From assembly GCA_903858815.1 (NCBI GenBank), contig CAIOKE010000150.1, forward strand, positions 1 to 64,000: a stretch of DNA of 64,000 bases. Direction: 5' to 3'. The position numbers and the translations under genes were made by a program. The notes beneath the pieces were generated by a model that worked only from the letters and a program-made list of their open reading frames with translations, had not been told where the DNA came from and did not search any database. Positions 47,428 through 56,885 of the stretch are shown here, piece after piece. How positions within the stretch are numbered: the first letter of the stretch is position 1; each line of letters opens with the position of its first letter. The DNA is from an uncultured Planctomycetaceae bacterium. Its GTDB lineage: Bacteria; Planctomycetota; Planctomycetia; Planctomycetales; Planctomycetaceae.

Positions 47428-48954
47428 TCACGCCGGTTGCGACAGGATTTCACGAATCACGGACCCTGCTGTATCAGTCAACCGACGCTCAAGACCGTTG
47501 TAATAAAACGTCAGACGCTCGTGATCCAATCCCAGCAGATGCAGAATCGTCGCGTGAAAATCATGCACTGACACCACATTTTCCACGGCCCGATAACCAA
47601 ACTCGTCCGTCGCACCCCAGGAAAATGGAGCCTTGACACCAGCTCCCGCCATCCAGCAGGTAAAACCCTCAGGATTGTGATCGCGCCCACTGGCACCCTT
47701 CTGAAAGGTTGGCATCCGACCAAATTCCGTACACCAGACAACCAGCGTATCTTCCAGCAGACCTCGCGCACCCAGGTCTTTCACCAAAGCTGCAGTCGGC
47801 TGATCAAAAATCGGACCATGCACACCGTATTGCTGCTCAATAGCCTTGTGACCGTCCCAGTTACTGACTCCCTCGCCACCCGTCTGATAAGCCCCATTGA
47901 ACAGCTGCACAAACCTGACACCACGTTCCAGCAGTCGCCGCGCCAGAATGCAGTTTTTCGCGTAGTCGGCTTTCAGAGTATTGGCAGCGTCGTCCGCACC
48001 ATAGGCCCGCAGCGTTGTCGCCGACTCAGTACTGATATCCGTAATCCCCGGAATGCTCAGCTGCATACTGGCTGCCAGCTCGTAACTGGAAATCCTTGCC
48101 GCCAGCTCAGTGTCCCCGGGAAACCGCTGCAGATGCCGCTCGTTCAGACGCCGCAGAAAGCCGCGAGTTCGCTGATCGCGTTCTGCCGAAATACCTTCGG
48201 GAATCGACAGATTGCGGATCGGCTTCGATGTATTGAAATCGGTTCCCTGAAACGCCGCTGGTAAAAACCCGGGCCCCCAGTTGTTCACCGAATTCTGCGG
48301 CACCCCACGCGGATCCGGTATCGCCACATAAGCCGGCAGATTCTCGTTCTCACTGCCAAGCGCATACGTCGTCCATGCTCCGACACTGGGAAAACCGTCC
48401 AGAGTAAACCCCGTGGACATGTAGTTTTCGCCGGGCCCGTGAGTATTCGTTTTCCCCTTGACCGAATGCAGAAAACACAGCTGGTCGGACAACGCCCCCA
48501 GCTGCGGCACCAGATCGGAAATCATCTTGCCCGCACTGCCCCGCGGCCGAAACTGCCACGGACTGCGCGTCAGATTGCCCTGCTCTCCCTGAAATGTCAC
48601 CAGCTTGTCCCCGCCAGGCATCGGCTGCCCATGACGCTTCCACAATTCCGGCTTGTAGTCAAAAGTATCCAGATGACTGCATGCACCCGAGCAGAAAATC
48701 ACCAGCACTCGCCGCGCTGCAGCAGGCAGATGAGCCGGACGATCGGCAAACGGATGCGCAGCATCGATCTCCGGATGCACAGGCACCTTACCACTCACCG
48801 TACCCGGACGCTCATCCTCCGCACCCCGCAGTAACCCCTGCTGCGCCAGCAAAGCCGCACAGGCGATTCCACTGAGCGCCTGTGTGCTGTTTCCCAGAAA
48901 TCCGCGACGATCCAGCAGATGTCGGCTGGCCAGTGCAGTCACATCAGAGAACAT
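47428..48954 (-). CDS. Solo DUF1501 protein (Tat-exported)
   Basis: About 508 residues from ATG 48954, which follows GAAGGAAAAGAT and gives [20 protein letters not shown], a twin-arginine leader. The frame runs 24 codons further upstream. DUF1501 blocks: [80 protein letters not shown] and [20 protein letters not shown]. It is homologous to the DUF1501 protein at 28286, but no DUF1549/DUF1553 gene is adjacent, unlike the usual pair. Reaction unknown. Confidence 0.9.
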   Translation of the reverse strand: MFSDVTALASRHLLDRRGFLGNSTQALSGIACAALLAQQGLLRGAEDERPGTVSGKVPVHPEIDAAHPFADRPAHLPAAARRVLVIFCSGACSHLDTFDYKPELWKRHGQPMPGGDKLVTFQGEQGNLTRSPWQFRPRGSAGKMISDLVPQLGALSDQLCFLHSVKGKTNTHGPGENYMSTGFTLDGFPSVGAWTTYALGSENENLPAYVAIPDPRGVPQNSVNNWGPGFLPAAFQGTDFNTSKPIRNLSIPEGISAERDQRTRGFLRRLNERHLQRFPGDTELAARISSYELAASMQLSIPGITDISTESATTLRAYGADDAANTLKADYAKNCILARRLLERGVRFVQLFNGAYQTGGEGVSNWDGHKAIEQQYGVHGPIFDQPTAALVKDLGARGLLEDTLVVWCTEFGRMPTFQKGASGRDHNPEGFTCWMAGAGVKAPFSWGATDEFGYRAVENVVSVHDFHATILHLLGLDHERLTFYYNGLERRLTDTAGSVIREILSQPA

Positions 48955-49052
48955 ATCTTTTCCTTCGCTGAACACGGCAACCTCGCCGTAGCCCCACAGC
49001 TTGACGAAGATCGACAAGGCAGTCAATCAGGCGACGCTGTTCACCGCGCAAC

Positions 49053-49084
49053 AAAAAGGGCCGAACTTCATCGTTCGACCCTTT
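49053..49084 (-). terminator. Intrinsic terminator after the Prc protease gene
   Basis: On the minus strand GGGTCGAAC pairs with GTTCGGCCC (one G-U pair) around a six-base loop, flanked by AAA and followed by TTTTTGTT. It lies about 30 bp past the prc stop. Confidence 0.85.
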
Positions 49085-49111
49085 ACTGTCAGCAACACAC
49101 AAGTCTCAACA

Positions 49112-51160
49112 CTATTTGCGCGAAGCCTGAATGTTGGTCAGAACCTGCAGGTAATCCGCCGTGATATTGATCAGTTCACGGTTGTAGAAGTCGTTCGGGA
49201 AGATGTCCTTGTCAGCGCTGCCAGCAGCCTGCTTCATCGCTTCTTCCTCTTCCTTCTTCTCCTGCTTCAGCTCCTCTTCCTCTGCACGCAGCTTGCTCTC
49301 GTTCAGCGAAATCACCTTCTCGTTCTTCCGCTGCTCAAACCTGGCAATCAGCTTGTTGATATGAGCAAAATCGGCATCGGCAGTCACTCGCGCTTCACTC
49401 TGACTGCGCAACTGTGTCACCACAGCGTCATTCACATTGGAAGAAGGCCGAAACTCAGCACGCGAAATCCGATCGAATTCCAGTGCATTGTCCAGAGACT
49501 CCTCGCCAACCTCCCGCACATTCAGCAGCGAAGGCAGAGCAATGTCTGAAACGACGCCGCGATTCTGAGTGCTGTCGCCGTTGACGCGATAGAACTTGCT
49601 GATCGTCAGCTTCAAGGCACCACGATCCTGAGCAAACAAGGACAGTCGGCTGGCAACAGGTACCACGTTCTGCACACTGCCCTTGCCATGAGTCGTGCGG
49701 TCACCAACCACGATCCCGCGGCGGTAGTCTTTGATCGCTCCCGCAAAAATCTCTGACGCTGAAGCAGAAAAACGGTTGCACACAACCACCATCGGACGAC
49801 GCCAGTACACGTCGGCATCCTCGTCAGCCAGTGTCTGTACACTGTCACCCGGCTCCTTGACCTGCACTACCGCACCGTCCGGAATGAACAAACCGGAAAC
49901 TTCAATCGCCTCCTGCAGCGCTCCGCCACCATTCCAGCGAAGATCCACAATCAGCATCTCAACGCCTTCACGCTTGAAATCATCAAGCACCAGCTTGACG
50001 TCCTTCGACGTACTCTTGAAGTCACCGCCCTTGTTCGCTCCCTGAAAGTCACGATAGAAGGACGGAATCCGCAGAATACCGATCTTCGCCTTCCGCTCAG
50101 GAGCCCACTCGGACGCTTCGATGATTTTGCCCTTCACCTCGTCCTCAGTGATCTTCACCTCAGTACGAGTCAACTCGATCTCTTCAACACCACCAGCCTC
50201 TTTGCGGATCTTCAGCCTGACCTTCGTACCCTTCTTGCCGCGGATCATGTCCACGACCTTGTTCAGCTTCATTTCCACCACATCAACATAGTCAGCCATC
50301 GCGTCCGAAGACACACCAATGATCCGGTCACCTTTGGTCAGACGACCATCGGCCGCTGCCGCACCACCCTGAATCACCTCTTCAACCGTCGTGTAACCGT
50401 CCTCATACTTCAGCCGAGCCCCAATGCCCTCAAGCTTCAGCTTCATCGTCGTTTCAAAGTCATTCAGTGTCTGCGGAGACATGTAGCTGGAATGCGGATC
50501 CAGACAGTGAGTCATCGAAGACAGGTACAGCTCCAGAACCTCGTGAGGCTCCGTCTGATCAATGTAGACCTGATTCGTACGGTAGCGAGTTTTCAGACGC
50601 TTCTTTGCGTCGTCCGGTTCCTTGTCTTCCAGCTTCAGCATCAACAGGTCAAATTTCACACGCTTGCGCCAGCGTTCATCAAGCTCAGCATCATCGCTGG
50701 CCCACGCCAGCTCATCTGCATTTCGAGGAATCTCTTCGTCAACGGTAAAGTCGTGCTGCAAGTCCACCAACGCCGGAATCTTTTCGGCCCGTGCACTCAT
50801 CCGCTCACGAAATCGTTCGAATACCACCGCCGCGAATGTGACATTGCCCTTCAGAATCCCGTCGTCAAGCTTGTCCTTCTCGGCTGCAAACTCATCAATG
50901 TCCGACTGCAGGAAATACAGCTTCTGCGGATCCCAGACTTCCAGATAACGCTGAAAGAGCTTCTCTGACAACGCATCGTCAATCGGCGGATGATTGATGT
51001 GACGAGATGTGACCATCGAAGCCACCATCTGGGCCGTCTTACCGTCTTCAGCCGATAACTCGACCTTTTCGCGAGCCTGCACGGCTGTCGCCAGCATGCT
51101 GACCACAGCCAGAACCAAACCGCACCGTGAACCTCTGAGCATCGTTGCTGCTTTCTTCAA
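49112..51160 (-). CDS. prc: Carboxy-terminal processing protease (Prc/Tsp family, S41)
   Basis: A 682-residue periplasmic serine protease with signal peptide (GLVLAVVSMLATAVQA). A helical N-terminal domain (DPQKLYFLQSDIDEFAA) precedes a PDZ domain (about residues 240-330: LEGIGARLKYEDGYTTVEEV and GDRIIGVSSDAMADYVDVVE). The S41 catalytic domain follows: VEMLIVDLRWNGGGALQEAI, NRFSASASEIFAGAIKDYRR (Ser near 465) and TTHGKGSVQNVV (Lys near 491). The C-terminus has a charged coiled-coil-like stretch (LRAEEEELKQEKKEEEEAMK), as in enterobacterial Tsp. The enzyme removes C-terminal segments and degrades misfolded or tagged envelope proteins. Confidence 0.92.
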   Translation of the reverse strand: MKKAATMLRGSRCGLVLAVVSMLATAVQAREKVELSAEDGKTAQMVASMVTSRHINHPPIDDALSEKLFQRYLEVWDPQKLYFLQSDIDEFAAEKDKLDDGILKGNVTFAAVVFERFRERMSARAEKIPALVDLQHDFTVDEEIPRNADELAWASDDAELDERWRKRVKFDLLMLKLEDKEPDDAKKRLKTRYRTNQVYIDQTEPHEVLELYLSSMTHCLDPHSSYMSPQTLNDFETTMKLKLEGIGARLKYEDGYTTVEEVIQGGAAAADGRLTKGDRIIGVSSDAMADYVDVVEMKLNKVVDMIRGKKGTKVRLKIRKEAGGVEEIELTRTEVKITEDEVKGKIIEASEWAPERKAKIGILRIPSFYRDFQGANKGGDFKSTSKDVKLVLDDFKREGVEMLIVDLRWNGGGALQEAIEVSGLFIPDGAVVQVKEPGDSVQTLADEDADVYWRRPMVVVCNRFSASASEIFAGAIKDYRRGIVVGDRTTHGKGSVQNVVPVASRLSLFAQDRGALKLTISKFYRVNGDSTQNRGVVSDIALPSLLNVREVGEESLDNALEFDRISRAEFRPSSNVNDAVVTQLRSQSEARVTADADFAHINKLIARFEQRKNEKVISLNESKLRAEEEELKQEKKEEEEAMKQAAGSADKDIFPNDFYNRELINITADYLQVLTNIQASRK

Positions 51161-51807
51161 AACGATTCAGAAATCGCCGGGACGATCCTGAAACCTGTCT
51201 GCCTGCTGCGCTGGACCTTGGCACGAACGAATCCAGAAATACCCGAACCCGTCCAAACACGCATCCTAAGACAACCAGTGCAGAATGGGCAAGGTCGGCA
51301 TTCCCGGGATTTCAACTCCACCAGTCTGATTGTTGCCGTCCCGGCCACAACGCAAACGGAAATTCGCGACTTCAGAGGGAATATCAGCAGAAATCCAACA
51401 TTACCGTGTCAGGGGAAGTCACGCAGCCACAGAACACACCAACGGTCGGGGACAACGCTTCGATCAAGTCGCCCTGACTTGCGGACGGAAACCTATTATG
51501 GACACACAAATCCACAATTTGACCATGAAAGCTGTAGCGAAATTCCACTGAAGGCGCGTAGCGATCACTGGTTTCTGGGCGCACCGGTTGAATCACCTGC
51601 ATTGGCAACAGTTGAGACGTCATTATCCGGTGGGCCACTTTTCGCGGGCGCGAAGACCTGAACTCGTCACAGGCGGCTGATACGTGCGGAACGTGTTGTG
51701 CGTCGCTACTGATGTTCAGAAATCAGGCTGCAGCGCGAGTTGAGGTTGTCCGGCAATGACGGATCGGGTTGGCGGAAGTCGCCGCCTGTGGACGATGCAT
51801 GCCGGGC

Positions 51808-51930
51808 GCGAGGTACAAAAGGCGTAGTCTGGGCTTTAGCCCGGGCACGAGCTTCTCGTCACACTTGAAATCCCCAGTGTTTTTGCGGTAAGGGGCCGAG
51901 CAGGAATGCTCAGGCTACGGTTGTCGGCGG
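51808..51930 (+). repeat. MITE-like element, copy 2
   Basis: GTACAAAAGGCGTAGTCTGG, then GCTTTAGCCCGGGCACGAGC, CTTGAAATCCCCAGTGTTTT and GGGGCCGAGCAGGAATGCTC, then AGGCTACGGTTGTCGGCGG. It aligns with copies 1 and 3. The ends are the most diverged of the three, suggesting an older copy. Confidence 0.7.
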
Positions 51931-51960
51931 AGCAATGATCACTGAACAGTGTCAGTTGAC

Positions 51961-52030
51961 TTCGGCTCGGCGGGAGCCTCGCCCTTCCAAAGGGGGACTT
52001 CACGTCCACTGACAACTGATCATTGATGGA
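51961..52030 (+). repeat. Composite heptamer element with degenerate tract
   Basis: TTCGGCTCGGCGGGAGCCTC, GCCCTTCCAAAGGGG, GACTTCACGT, then imperfect heptamers TGACAAC, TGATCAT and TGATGGA (52010-52030). Head, spacer and tract order match 5331-5467. The tract is short and decayed. Confidence 0.65.
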
Positions 52031-52114
52031 TGCGGTGGCTGATGACACCTTATATTCGCCATCAGTCTTTCGAGGATCTGCCAGGACTGGTGCACAGGAT
52101 TCCCGGAGTGCTTA

Positions 52115-53578
52115 CTAGCCACGGATCGACAGGCGGTCGAGGAACTGTTCCGGTATGCCCCTGAAGGCTGCGGCATCCTCCGCTGCATGCGAGAATACCA
52201 GGGAAAATTGCTCGCCGGATTTCGCAGTGCACAGGAAATACTGCCAGACAATCGTCTGTGTGGCACGTTTTCCCGGCCCTGTCGCGGACGCCGTTGTTGT
52301 TCCTGGATCCCCCCCTGCTCCACCACCAAGGGCCGCCCCGGCTGCAGCTGACTGCACTTCAGCCTCCGCCCGGACCCGGTGCACACGCCAGCCCCGACGA
52401 TCTGACTCCACTTCCGCAGCCACAATGCCGCCCTTCCACGGACCGATCTTCTCCTCAATCTCGGCAAGAAACTTCCCCTCTTCAGTAAACCGTCCGGCAG
52501 GCATACGCGGCGCTGCCGCCAGATTGCACTGCGCGGTCAAGGCCCCGTTGGTCAGCATCCGCAGAATTACAAGCTCGGCACTTTCCTGAAACACGTGCCA
52601 GCGTCGGTCGTGCAGCAGCACCAGTCGCCACGGTGTGATGAACGTCAGCAACAGTCGGCCTGGCTCCGGAAACTCCACCGGCATCAGTGCTGCCAGCTGC
52701 TCATTCGGTCCGGTCGGCTCCTGCGTCCACGCGATGTTCGCACTCACTTTCAACCCCGGACTGACGGGCCCCGCACTGCGGTCCTCTTTCAGTACCGCAT
52801 TGAAGCGGCGAATCAGCCCGGCCGCACGGTCAAACACCAGAGTTCCCTGCAGGCTGACCTCGGTCGCAGATCCCGTCACCGCCCCGCTGCCTCGGCACTC
52901 AAAACCAATCCTCGCTTCCTGTGCTGATAATTCCACGATCTGCCCGGAAACGCTCTGACTGATCGCTGCATCCATCCCCACCAGCTGAGGAAACACCCAC
53001 GGATCCGTATTCCACTTCTCTGTCTTTGCAGCCAGACTGCGACCGGGCAGCAGTCCCGTCACTGCGATTGGGTCACAGGGAAACTGCAGCAGGTCCAGCT
53101 GGGCGCGAGTCAGCCGCACCTCGGGGCTCAACTGCACAAGCTGACCATCATGACCATACAAATGCATCAGACTGCTGGTCGGGGGCAGCTCAGTGGCTGT
53201 TTCATGGCTGCGACCAACCCGCGTCGAAACTTTCGCCTGCAGGTAGCGACGAGTCAGTCGTTGCCCCTCCAGCTCGTCCACAGGCCCGCCCTGGTGCAGC
53301 TGCTCAAAATCAAACTGACTGTTGCCCGTTACGGATAATACCGTTGGACGCGGGCCACCGGGCGTTGTCAGAACTCCTTCCAGCGTGCTTTTGTAGCTGA
53401 TTTTTGTGCGCAGGCCGCTGCCAGCCTGTAACTGGATGCTGTCATCTGCAGCCACCGCAGTGGCCCCCTGCAGAGTCCCTGGGGAACACCAGAGCCGCGC
53501 GGCGATTCCTGCGGAACCCAGCATTAAAAACTGTCGCCGACCTTTCCCGGCAGTCCGCTTCCTGCGACGATCTTTCAT
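52115..53578 (-). CDS. Exported protein of unknown function
   Basis: A 487-residue protein with a Tat-like leader (KGRRQFLMLGSAGIAARLW) followed by an Ala-rich cleavage region. The mature part is beta-rich, with long alternating segments (KISYKSTLEGVLTT, RLLLTFITPWRLVLLHDRRW) and a Gly/Ala/Thr-rich stretch near the C-terminus (GAALGGGAGGDPGTTTASA). I do not recognise a domain. It ends near the composite element and is divergent from the TauE/SafE gene (144-bp spacer). A planctomycete-restricted secreted protein is a reasonable guess. Confidence 0.65.
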   Translation of the reverse strand: MKDRRRKRTAGKGRRQFLMLGSAGIAARLWCSPGTLQGATAVAADDSIQLQAGSGLRTKISYKSTLEGVLTTPGGPRPTVLSVTGNSQFDFEQLHQGGPVDELEGQRLTRRYLQAKVSTRVGRSHETATELPPTSSLMHLYGHDGQLVQLSPEVRLTRAQLDLLQFPCDPIAVTGLLPGRSLAAKTEKWNTDPWVFPQLVGMDAAISQSVSGQIVELSAQEARIGFECRGSGAVTGSATEVSLQGTLVFDRAAGLIRRFNAVLKEDRSAGPVSPGLKVSANIAWTQEPTGPNEQLAALMPVEFPEPGRLLLTFITPWRLVLLHDRRWHVFQESAELVILRMLTNGALTAQCNLAAAPRMPAGRFTEEGKFLAEIEEKIGPWKGGIVAAEVESDRRGWRVHRVRAEAEVQSAAAGAALGGGAGGDPGTTTASATGPGKRATQTIVWQYFLCTAKSGEQFSLVFSHAAEDAAAFRGIPEQFLDRLSIRG

Positions 53579-53722
53579 GGCTCAGCCTTCCAGCTCTCTG
53601 CTTCCGATCCCTGCGTCCCCGCCCACACTATAGGGCTCAGCGGACGAATCCCGCAAGATGTTGCGGGAACCGAACTCAGACCTTTTTTCCGCTCTGAGCT
53701 GCCCGTCAGACGTCCCTGTGCT

Positions 53723-54529
53723 ATGCTGTTGCCCATGGAATACTGGCAGGCCTGTCTGATAGTGTGTCCCGCTGCTGCGGTCGGTGGAGCGATCAATGCC
53801 ATCGCCGGGGGCGGTACGCTGGTCACATTCCCGGCACTGATGTTCGTGCTGGAATCTCTGACCGGCACCGGCGCTGGTTCCATTGCTGCAAATGCCACAA
53901 ATACCGTAGCACTCTGCCCCGGTTCCTTCTCCAGTTCGTGGGGTTATCGACGTGAGGTCCGGGAACTGTGGCGCTGGACTCGTCTGCTGGCTCTGCCCAG
54001 CATCGCAGGAGCAATACTGGGGTCGTGGCTGGTGGTCTCTGGCGACGAACAGGTATTTCGCGCCATGGTTCCATGGCTGATCTGCCTTGCCACGGCACTT
54101 TTCGTACTGCAGCCCCGGCTGACAGGCCTGCTGCCTGCTGCCTCCGGGGAAACACCGGCAGACCATCGCTGGCTGGTGGCAATCCTGCAGCTGGCGATCG
54201 GGATTTACGGAGGATACTTCGGGGCGGGCATCGGAATTCTGATGCTCAGCAGCCTGAGCCTGCTGAATGCGGGCTCAATCCACCAGATCAACGGACTGAA
54301 AACCGTACTGGCCGGATTGATCAACGGAGTTTCCATGGTGATCTTCATCGCTGATGGCAGCGTGCACTGGCCACTGGCAGTCCCCATGATCGTTTCGGCC
54401 ATGGCCGGGGGCTGGGCAGGAGCCACATGGGCAAGGAAACTGGATAAGCGTCTGGTGCGAAAAATCGTCATCGGAATCGGGATGACACTGACTGTCTGGT
54501 ATTTTTCCCAGCTGCTGACTGGGCGCTGA
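53723..54529 (+). CDS. TauE/SafE family permease (TSUP)
   Basis: A 268-residue integral membrane protein of the TauE/SafE family, which exports sulfite, sulfoacetate or related organic anions. The two-fold internal repeat is visible: the N-terminal AAVGGAINAIAGGGTLVTFP (Gly-rich loop with aromatic/Pro end) is echoed by AIGIYGGYFGAGIGILMLSS. About eight hydrophobic helices alternate with short loops. The substrate is not determinable. The gene stands alone, with the MscS gene 195 bp downstream on the same strand. Confidence 0.85.
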   Translation: MLLPMEYWQACLIVCPAAAVGGAINAIAGGGTLVTFPALMFVLESLTGTGAGSIAANATNTVALCPGSFSSSWGYRREVRELWRWTRLLALPSIAGAILGSWLVVSGDEQVFRAMVPWLICLATALFVLQPRLTGLLPAASGETPADHRWLVAILQLAIGIYGGYFGAGIGILMLSSLSLLNAGSIHQINGLKTVLAGLINGVSMVIFIADGSVHWPLAVPMIVSAMAGGWAGATWARKLDKRLVRKIVIGIGMTLTVWYFSQLLTGR

Positions 54530-54724
54530 CCAGGATCAGATTGCCCGCATTTCGCAACAAAAATCCCTGCAGATTTCCACCAATGGCTGAAATCCGGTCG
54601 ACCATGCCGAGACGTTGCGGAAAAGCCACAAAAACCCGCATTTACCCGCACTCCGCCGATGGGCTAAATTGCCTTCCGCAAGGCAGGACTCTGTCCATAC
54701 CCCGTCAGGTTTCGAGGTTCAGGG

Positions 54725-55705
54725 ATGAACGACGTGATATTCAACCGGATTTCCGCTCTGTTCCCGCTGCTGGCCGTTCAGGATGCAGCGGCCGAGGCTG
54801 CTGACCCCGGCCAGCCCGATGTGCTGCAGCAGCTGCGAGAACTGCTGGGCGCTGACTTCAGTCGGGAAATGCTGCTGCGCGTTGTCACCCACTGGCTGCC
54901 ATCGATCGCCGCCGCAGTCGCTGTATTCCTGTTTGGCCGACTGCTGGTGCGACTGGCGGTCCGCATGATTGATCAGGCATCTCGTCGCGCACGAATGGAC
55001 GAAACACTGGCAAAGTTCCTTGGTAACTTTGCTTCGATCATTCTGCAGCTGGTCGTCTGCATCGCAGCACTCAGCTGCCTCGGTATTGATACCACTTCGC
55101 TCAGTGCCGTGCTTGTTGCATCCGGATTTGCCATCGGCATGGCTCTGCAGGGATCGCTTGGAAATGTCGCCTCTGGTGTGCTGCTTGTCTTCTTCAGGCC
55201 ATTCCGAGTGGGTGACACAATTGAAGTGGCTGGTGTCACGGGGCGTGTTGTTGAGATCCAGATCTTCAACACCATGCTGCTCAGTCCCGACAATGTCCGG
55301 ATCATACTTCCCAATGCCTCAATCACCGGTGGCACAATTCGCAATCTTTCCGCCGAACCAAATCGACGAATCGATCTGGTCATTGGCTGCAGCTACAACG
55401 ATCCGCTGCGAGAAGTCCGTCGAATGCTGGAGCAGATCGTTGCAGCGGAACCGCGAATTCTGGCGGATCCAGCCCCGGTCATTGCTGTTTCAGAACTGGC
55501 CGAGAGCAGCGTCAATTTTGTCGTGCGACCATGGGTCCGAAGTGCTGACTTTCATGCCGTCCGATTTTCTCTGACTGAACAGATCAAACTGGGCTTTGAT
55601 GATCGGGGCCTGACAATTCCGTTCCCGTCACGTGATGTCTTCATTCATCATTCGGGGACAGAGTCAGCCAGTACGCTGTTTGAAGCAGCAGCCAGCGCTG
55701 CCTGA
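54725..55705 (+). CDS. Small-conductance mechanosensitive channel (MscS family)
   Basis: A 326-residue MscS core protein that opens under membrane tension to release solutes on osmotic downshock. An N-terminal soluble stretch precedes the helices (SIAAAVAVFLFGRLLVRLAV; GNFASIILQLVVCIAALSCL). The pore-lining TM3 region is TTSLSAVLVASGFAIGMALQ continuing to GSLGNVASGVLLVFFRPF, with the Gly/Ala pattern of the MscS gate. The beta domain has VGDTIEVAGVTGRVVEIQIF and LPNASITGGTIRNLS. Length is close to the E. coli MscS (286). It precedes tilS by 31 bp and may share a transcript with it. Confidence 0.9.
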   Translation: MNDVIFNRISALFPLLAVQDAAAEAADPGQPDVLQQLRELLGADFSREMLLRVVTHWLPSIAAAVAVFLFGRLLVRLAVRMIDQASRRARMDETLAKFLGNFASIILQLVVCIAALSCLGIDTTSLSAVLVASGFAIGMALQGSLGNVASGVLLVFFRPFRVGDTIEVAGVTGRVVEIQIFNTMLLSPDNVRIILPNASITGGTIRNLSAEPNRRIDLVIGCSYNDPLREVRRMLEQIVAAEPRILADPAPVIAVSELAESSVNFVVRPWVRSADFHAVRFSLTEQIKLGFDDRGLTIPFPSRDVFIHHSGTESASTLFEAAASAA

Positions 55706-55736
55706 CCGATAAAGTGCTGTGCCGGAGGGCTTCTCG

Positions 55737-56738
55737 ATGTCGGCACCACAACAGCAGCTGATCGACCGGACACGCTCGCGCATCAGCGAACTGGCACCAC
55801 AAAACGCTCCCCTGCTGCTGGCAGTCTCCGGCGGCCTTGACAGTATGGTGCTGCTGAAACTGGCTGTTGCTGCCAGCGCCGCAGAACCGCGGGAACTGGC
55901 GGTCGCTCACATGGATCACGGTCTGCGGGGAGCAGCCGGACAGGCCGATGCGCAGCTTGTGCAGTCGACTGCGGCTCAGCTGGGACTTCGTTTTTTCCTG
56001 GAGACACTGGCACCTGATGCACTGCGGACGGACCACGCGGGCAGTCCTGAGGAAGCGGCACGCACCTGCCGTTATCGGTTCCTTGAACGCATCGCTCAGG
56101 AACATGGATTCCCGTTCGTTGCCGTGGCTCATCATGCTGACGATCAGGCCGAGACCGTGCTGTTCAATATCATCCGCGGCACCGGGCTGAGCGGACTGCG
56201 CGGTATGCGTGACCAACGACCACTGTCCTCGACGGTCCGGCTGATCCGCCCGCTGCTGGAGTTCACCAGAGCAGACCTGCGGAGCTTTGCAGCAGACTGC
56301 CTGCTGCTTTACGCAGAGGATGCCAGCAACAGCAGTCCGGAGTTCACTCGCAATCGCCTGCGAAATCACATCCTGCCGCTGCTGCGGGAATCCATGAATC
56401 CGGCAGTCGATCAGGCACTTGTCAGACTGGCCCGCCAGGCTGCCGAACAGCTGCAGTGTCTGGATGCCATGGCTGACCAGCTGCTGGCACTGGCGATCCT
56501 GGATTGTTCTGAGTTTACAATCAGACTCAGTCGCAGTCGCCTGCTGCAGTCACCCGAGCCCCTGATTCGACATGCCCTGATTCGCCTGTGGGACCGACAG
56601 GCATGGCCGAGGCAGAGAATGACGTCAGACCACTGGCTGAGAATGACTGCCCTGCTGCAGCGTCCATCGTCCCTGTCGCTGCCCGAGAACATCCTTGCGG
56701 AGTCCCGGGCTGATCTGCTGATCCTGCGACGCCATTGA
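55737..56738 (+). CDS. tilS: tRNA(Ile)-lysidine synthetase, short form
   Basis: About 333 residues from ATG 55737. The N-terminal PP-loop ATPase domain has the SGGLDS motif (LLLAVSGGLDSMVLLKLA, S31 onward), then HMDHGLRGAAGQADAQLV, VAVAHHADDQAETVLFNIIR and SGLRGMR. The enzyme converts the wobble C of tRNA-Ile(CAU) to lysidine, changing both charging and decoding. The C-terminal part (EFTRNRLRNHILPLLRE onward) covers the TilS middle domain. The distal C-terminal domain of long TilS proteins (about 430 residues in E. coli) is absent, as in many bacteria. A MITE-like element follows 14 bp after the stop. Confidence 0.9.
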   Translation: MSAPQQQLIDRTRSRISELAPQNAPLLLAVSGGLDSMVLLKLAVAASAAEPRELAVAHMDHGLRGAAGQADAQLVQSTAAQLGLRFFLETLAPDALRTDHAGSPEEAARTCRYRFLERIAQEHGFPFVAVAHHADDQAETVLFNIIRGTGLSGLRGMRDQRPLSSTVRLIRPLLEFTRADLRSFAADCLLLYAEDASNSSPEFTRNRLRNHILPLLRESMNPAVDQALVRLARQAAEQLQCLDAMADQLLALAILDCSEFTIRLSRSRLLQSPEPLIRHALIRLWDRQAWPRQRMTSDHWLRMTALLQRPSSLSLPENILAESRADLLILRRH

Positions 56739-56752
56739 GACCGGGACATTAC

Positions 56753-56885
56753 TGACGATAGGGACAAAAGTCGTAGTCTGGGCTTTAGCCCGGGCACGTA
56801 ATCCTTGTCAGCCTTGAAATCCCCGGTGTTTTTTATGGACGGGGCCGAGCAGGAATGCTCGGGCTACATTTTGTCCTCGGCGTCA
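56753..56885 (+). repeat. MITE-like element, copy 3, between tilS and a Gfo/Idh gene
   Basis: The best-preserved copy. Left end TGACGATAGGGACAAAAGTC; left hairpin TCTGGGCTTTAGCCCGGGCA; middle TTGAAATCCCCGGTGTTTTT; right hairpin CCGAGCAGGAATGCTCGGGC; right end TACATTTTGTCCTCGGCGTC then A. The ends are inverted and imperfect. A 9-bp direct repeat CATTACTGA flanks it (56747-56755 and 56884-56892). Because copy 1 has CATTGCTGA at its right side, part of this may belong to the element. Confidence 0.8.

Larger units (their letters stand above)
51161..52114. other. Repeat-bearing spacer without a supported gene
   Basis: About 950 bp between prc and the next minus-strand gene. The first 640 bp hold only short, low-complexity frames (for example 51218-51661 on the plus strand) with no motif. 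The rest is a near-full MITE-like element (51808-51930) followed by a composite element (51961-52030). Confidence 0.5.

Noticed and set aside
51218-51661. 147-codon plus-strand ORF upstream of prc
   Set aside because: Low-complexity composition, alternative-type start and no motif; it probably overlaps the prc promoter region.
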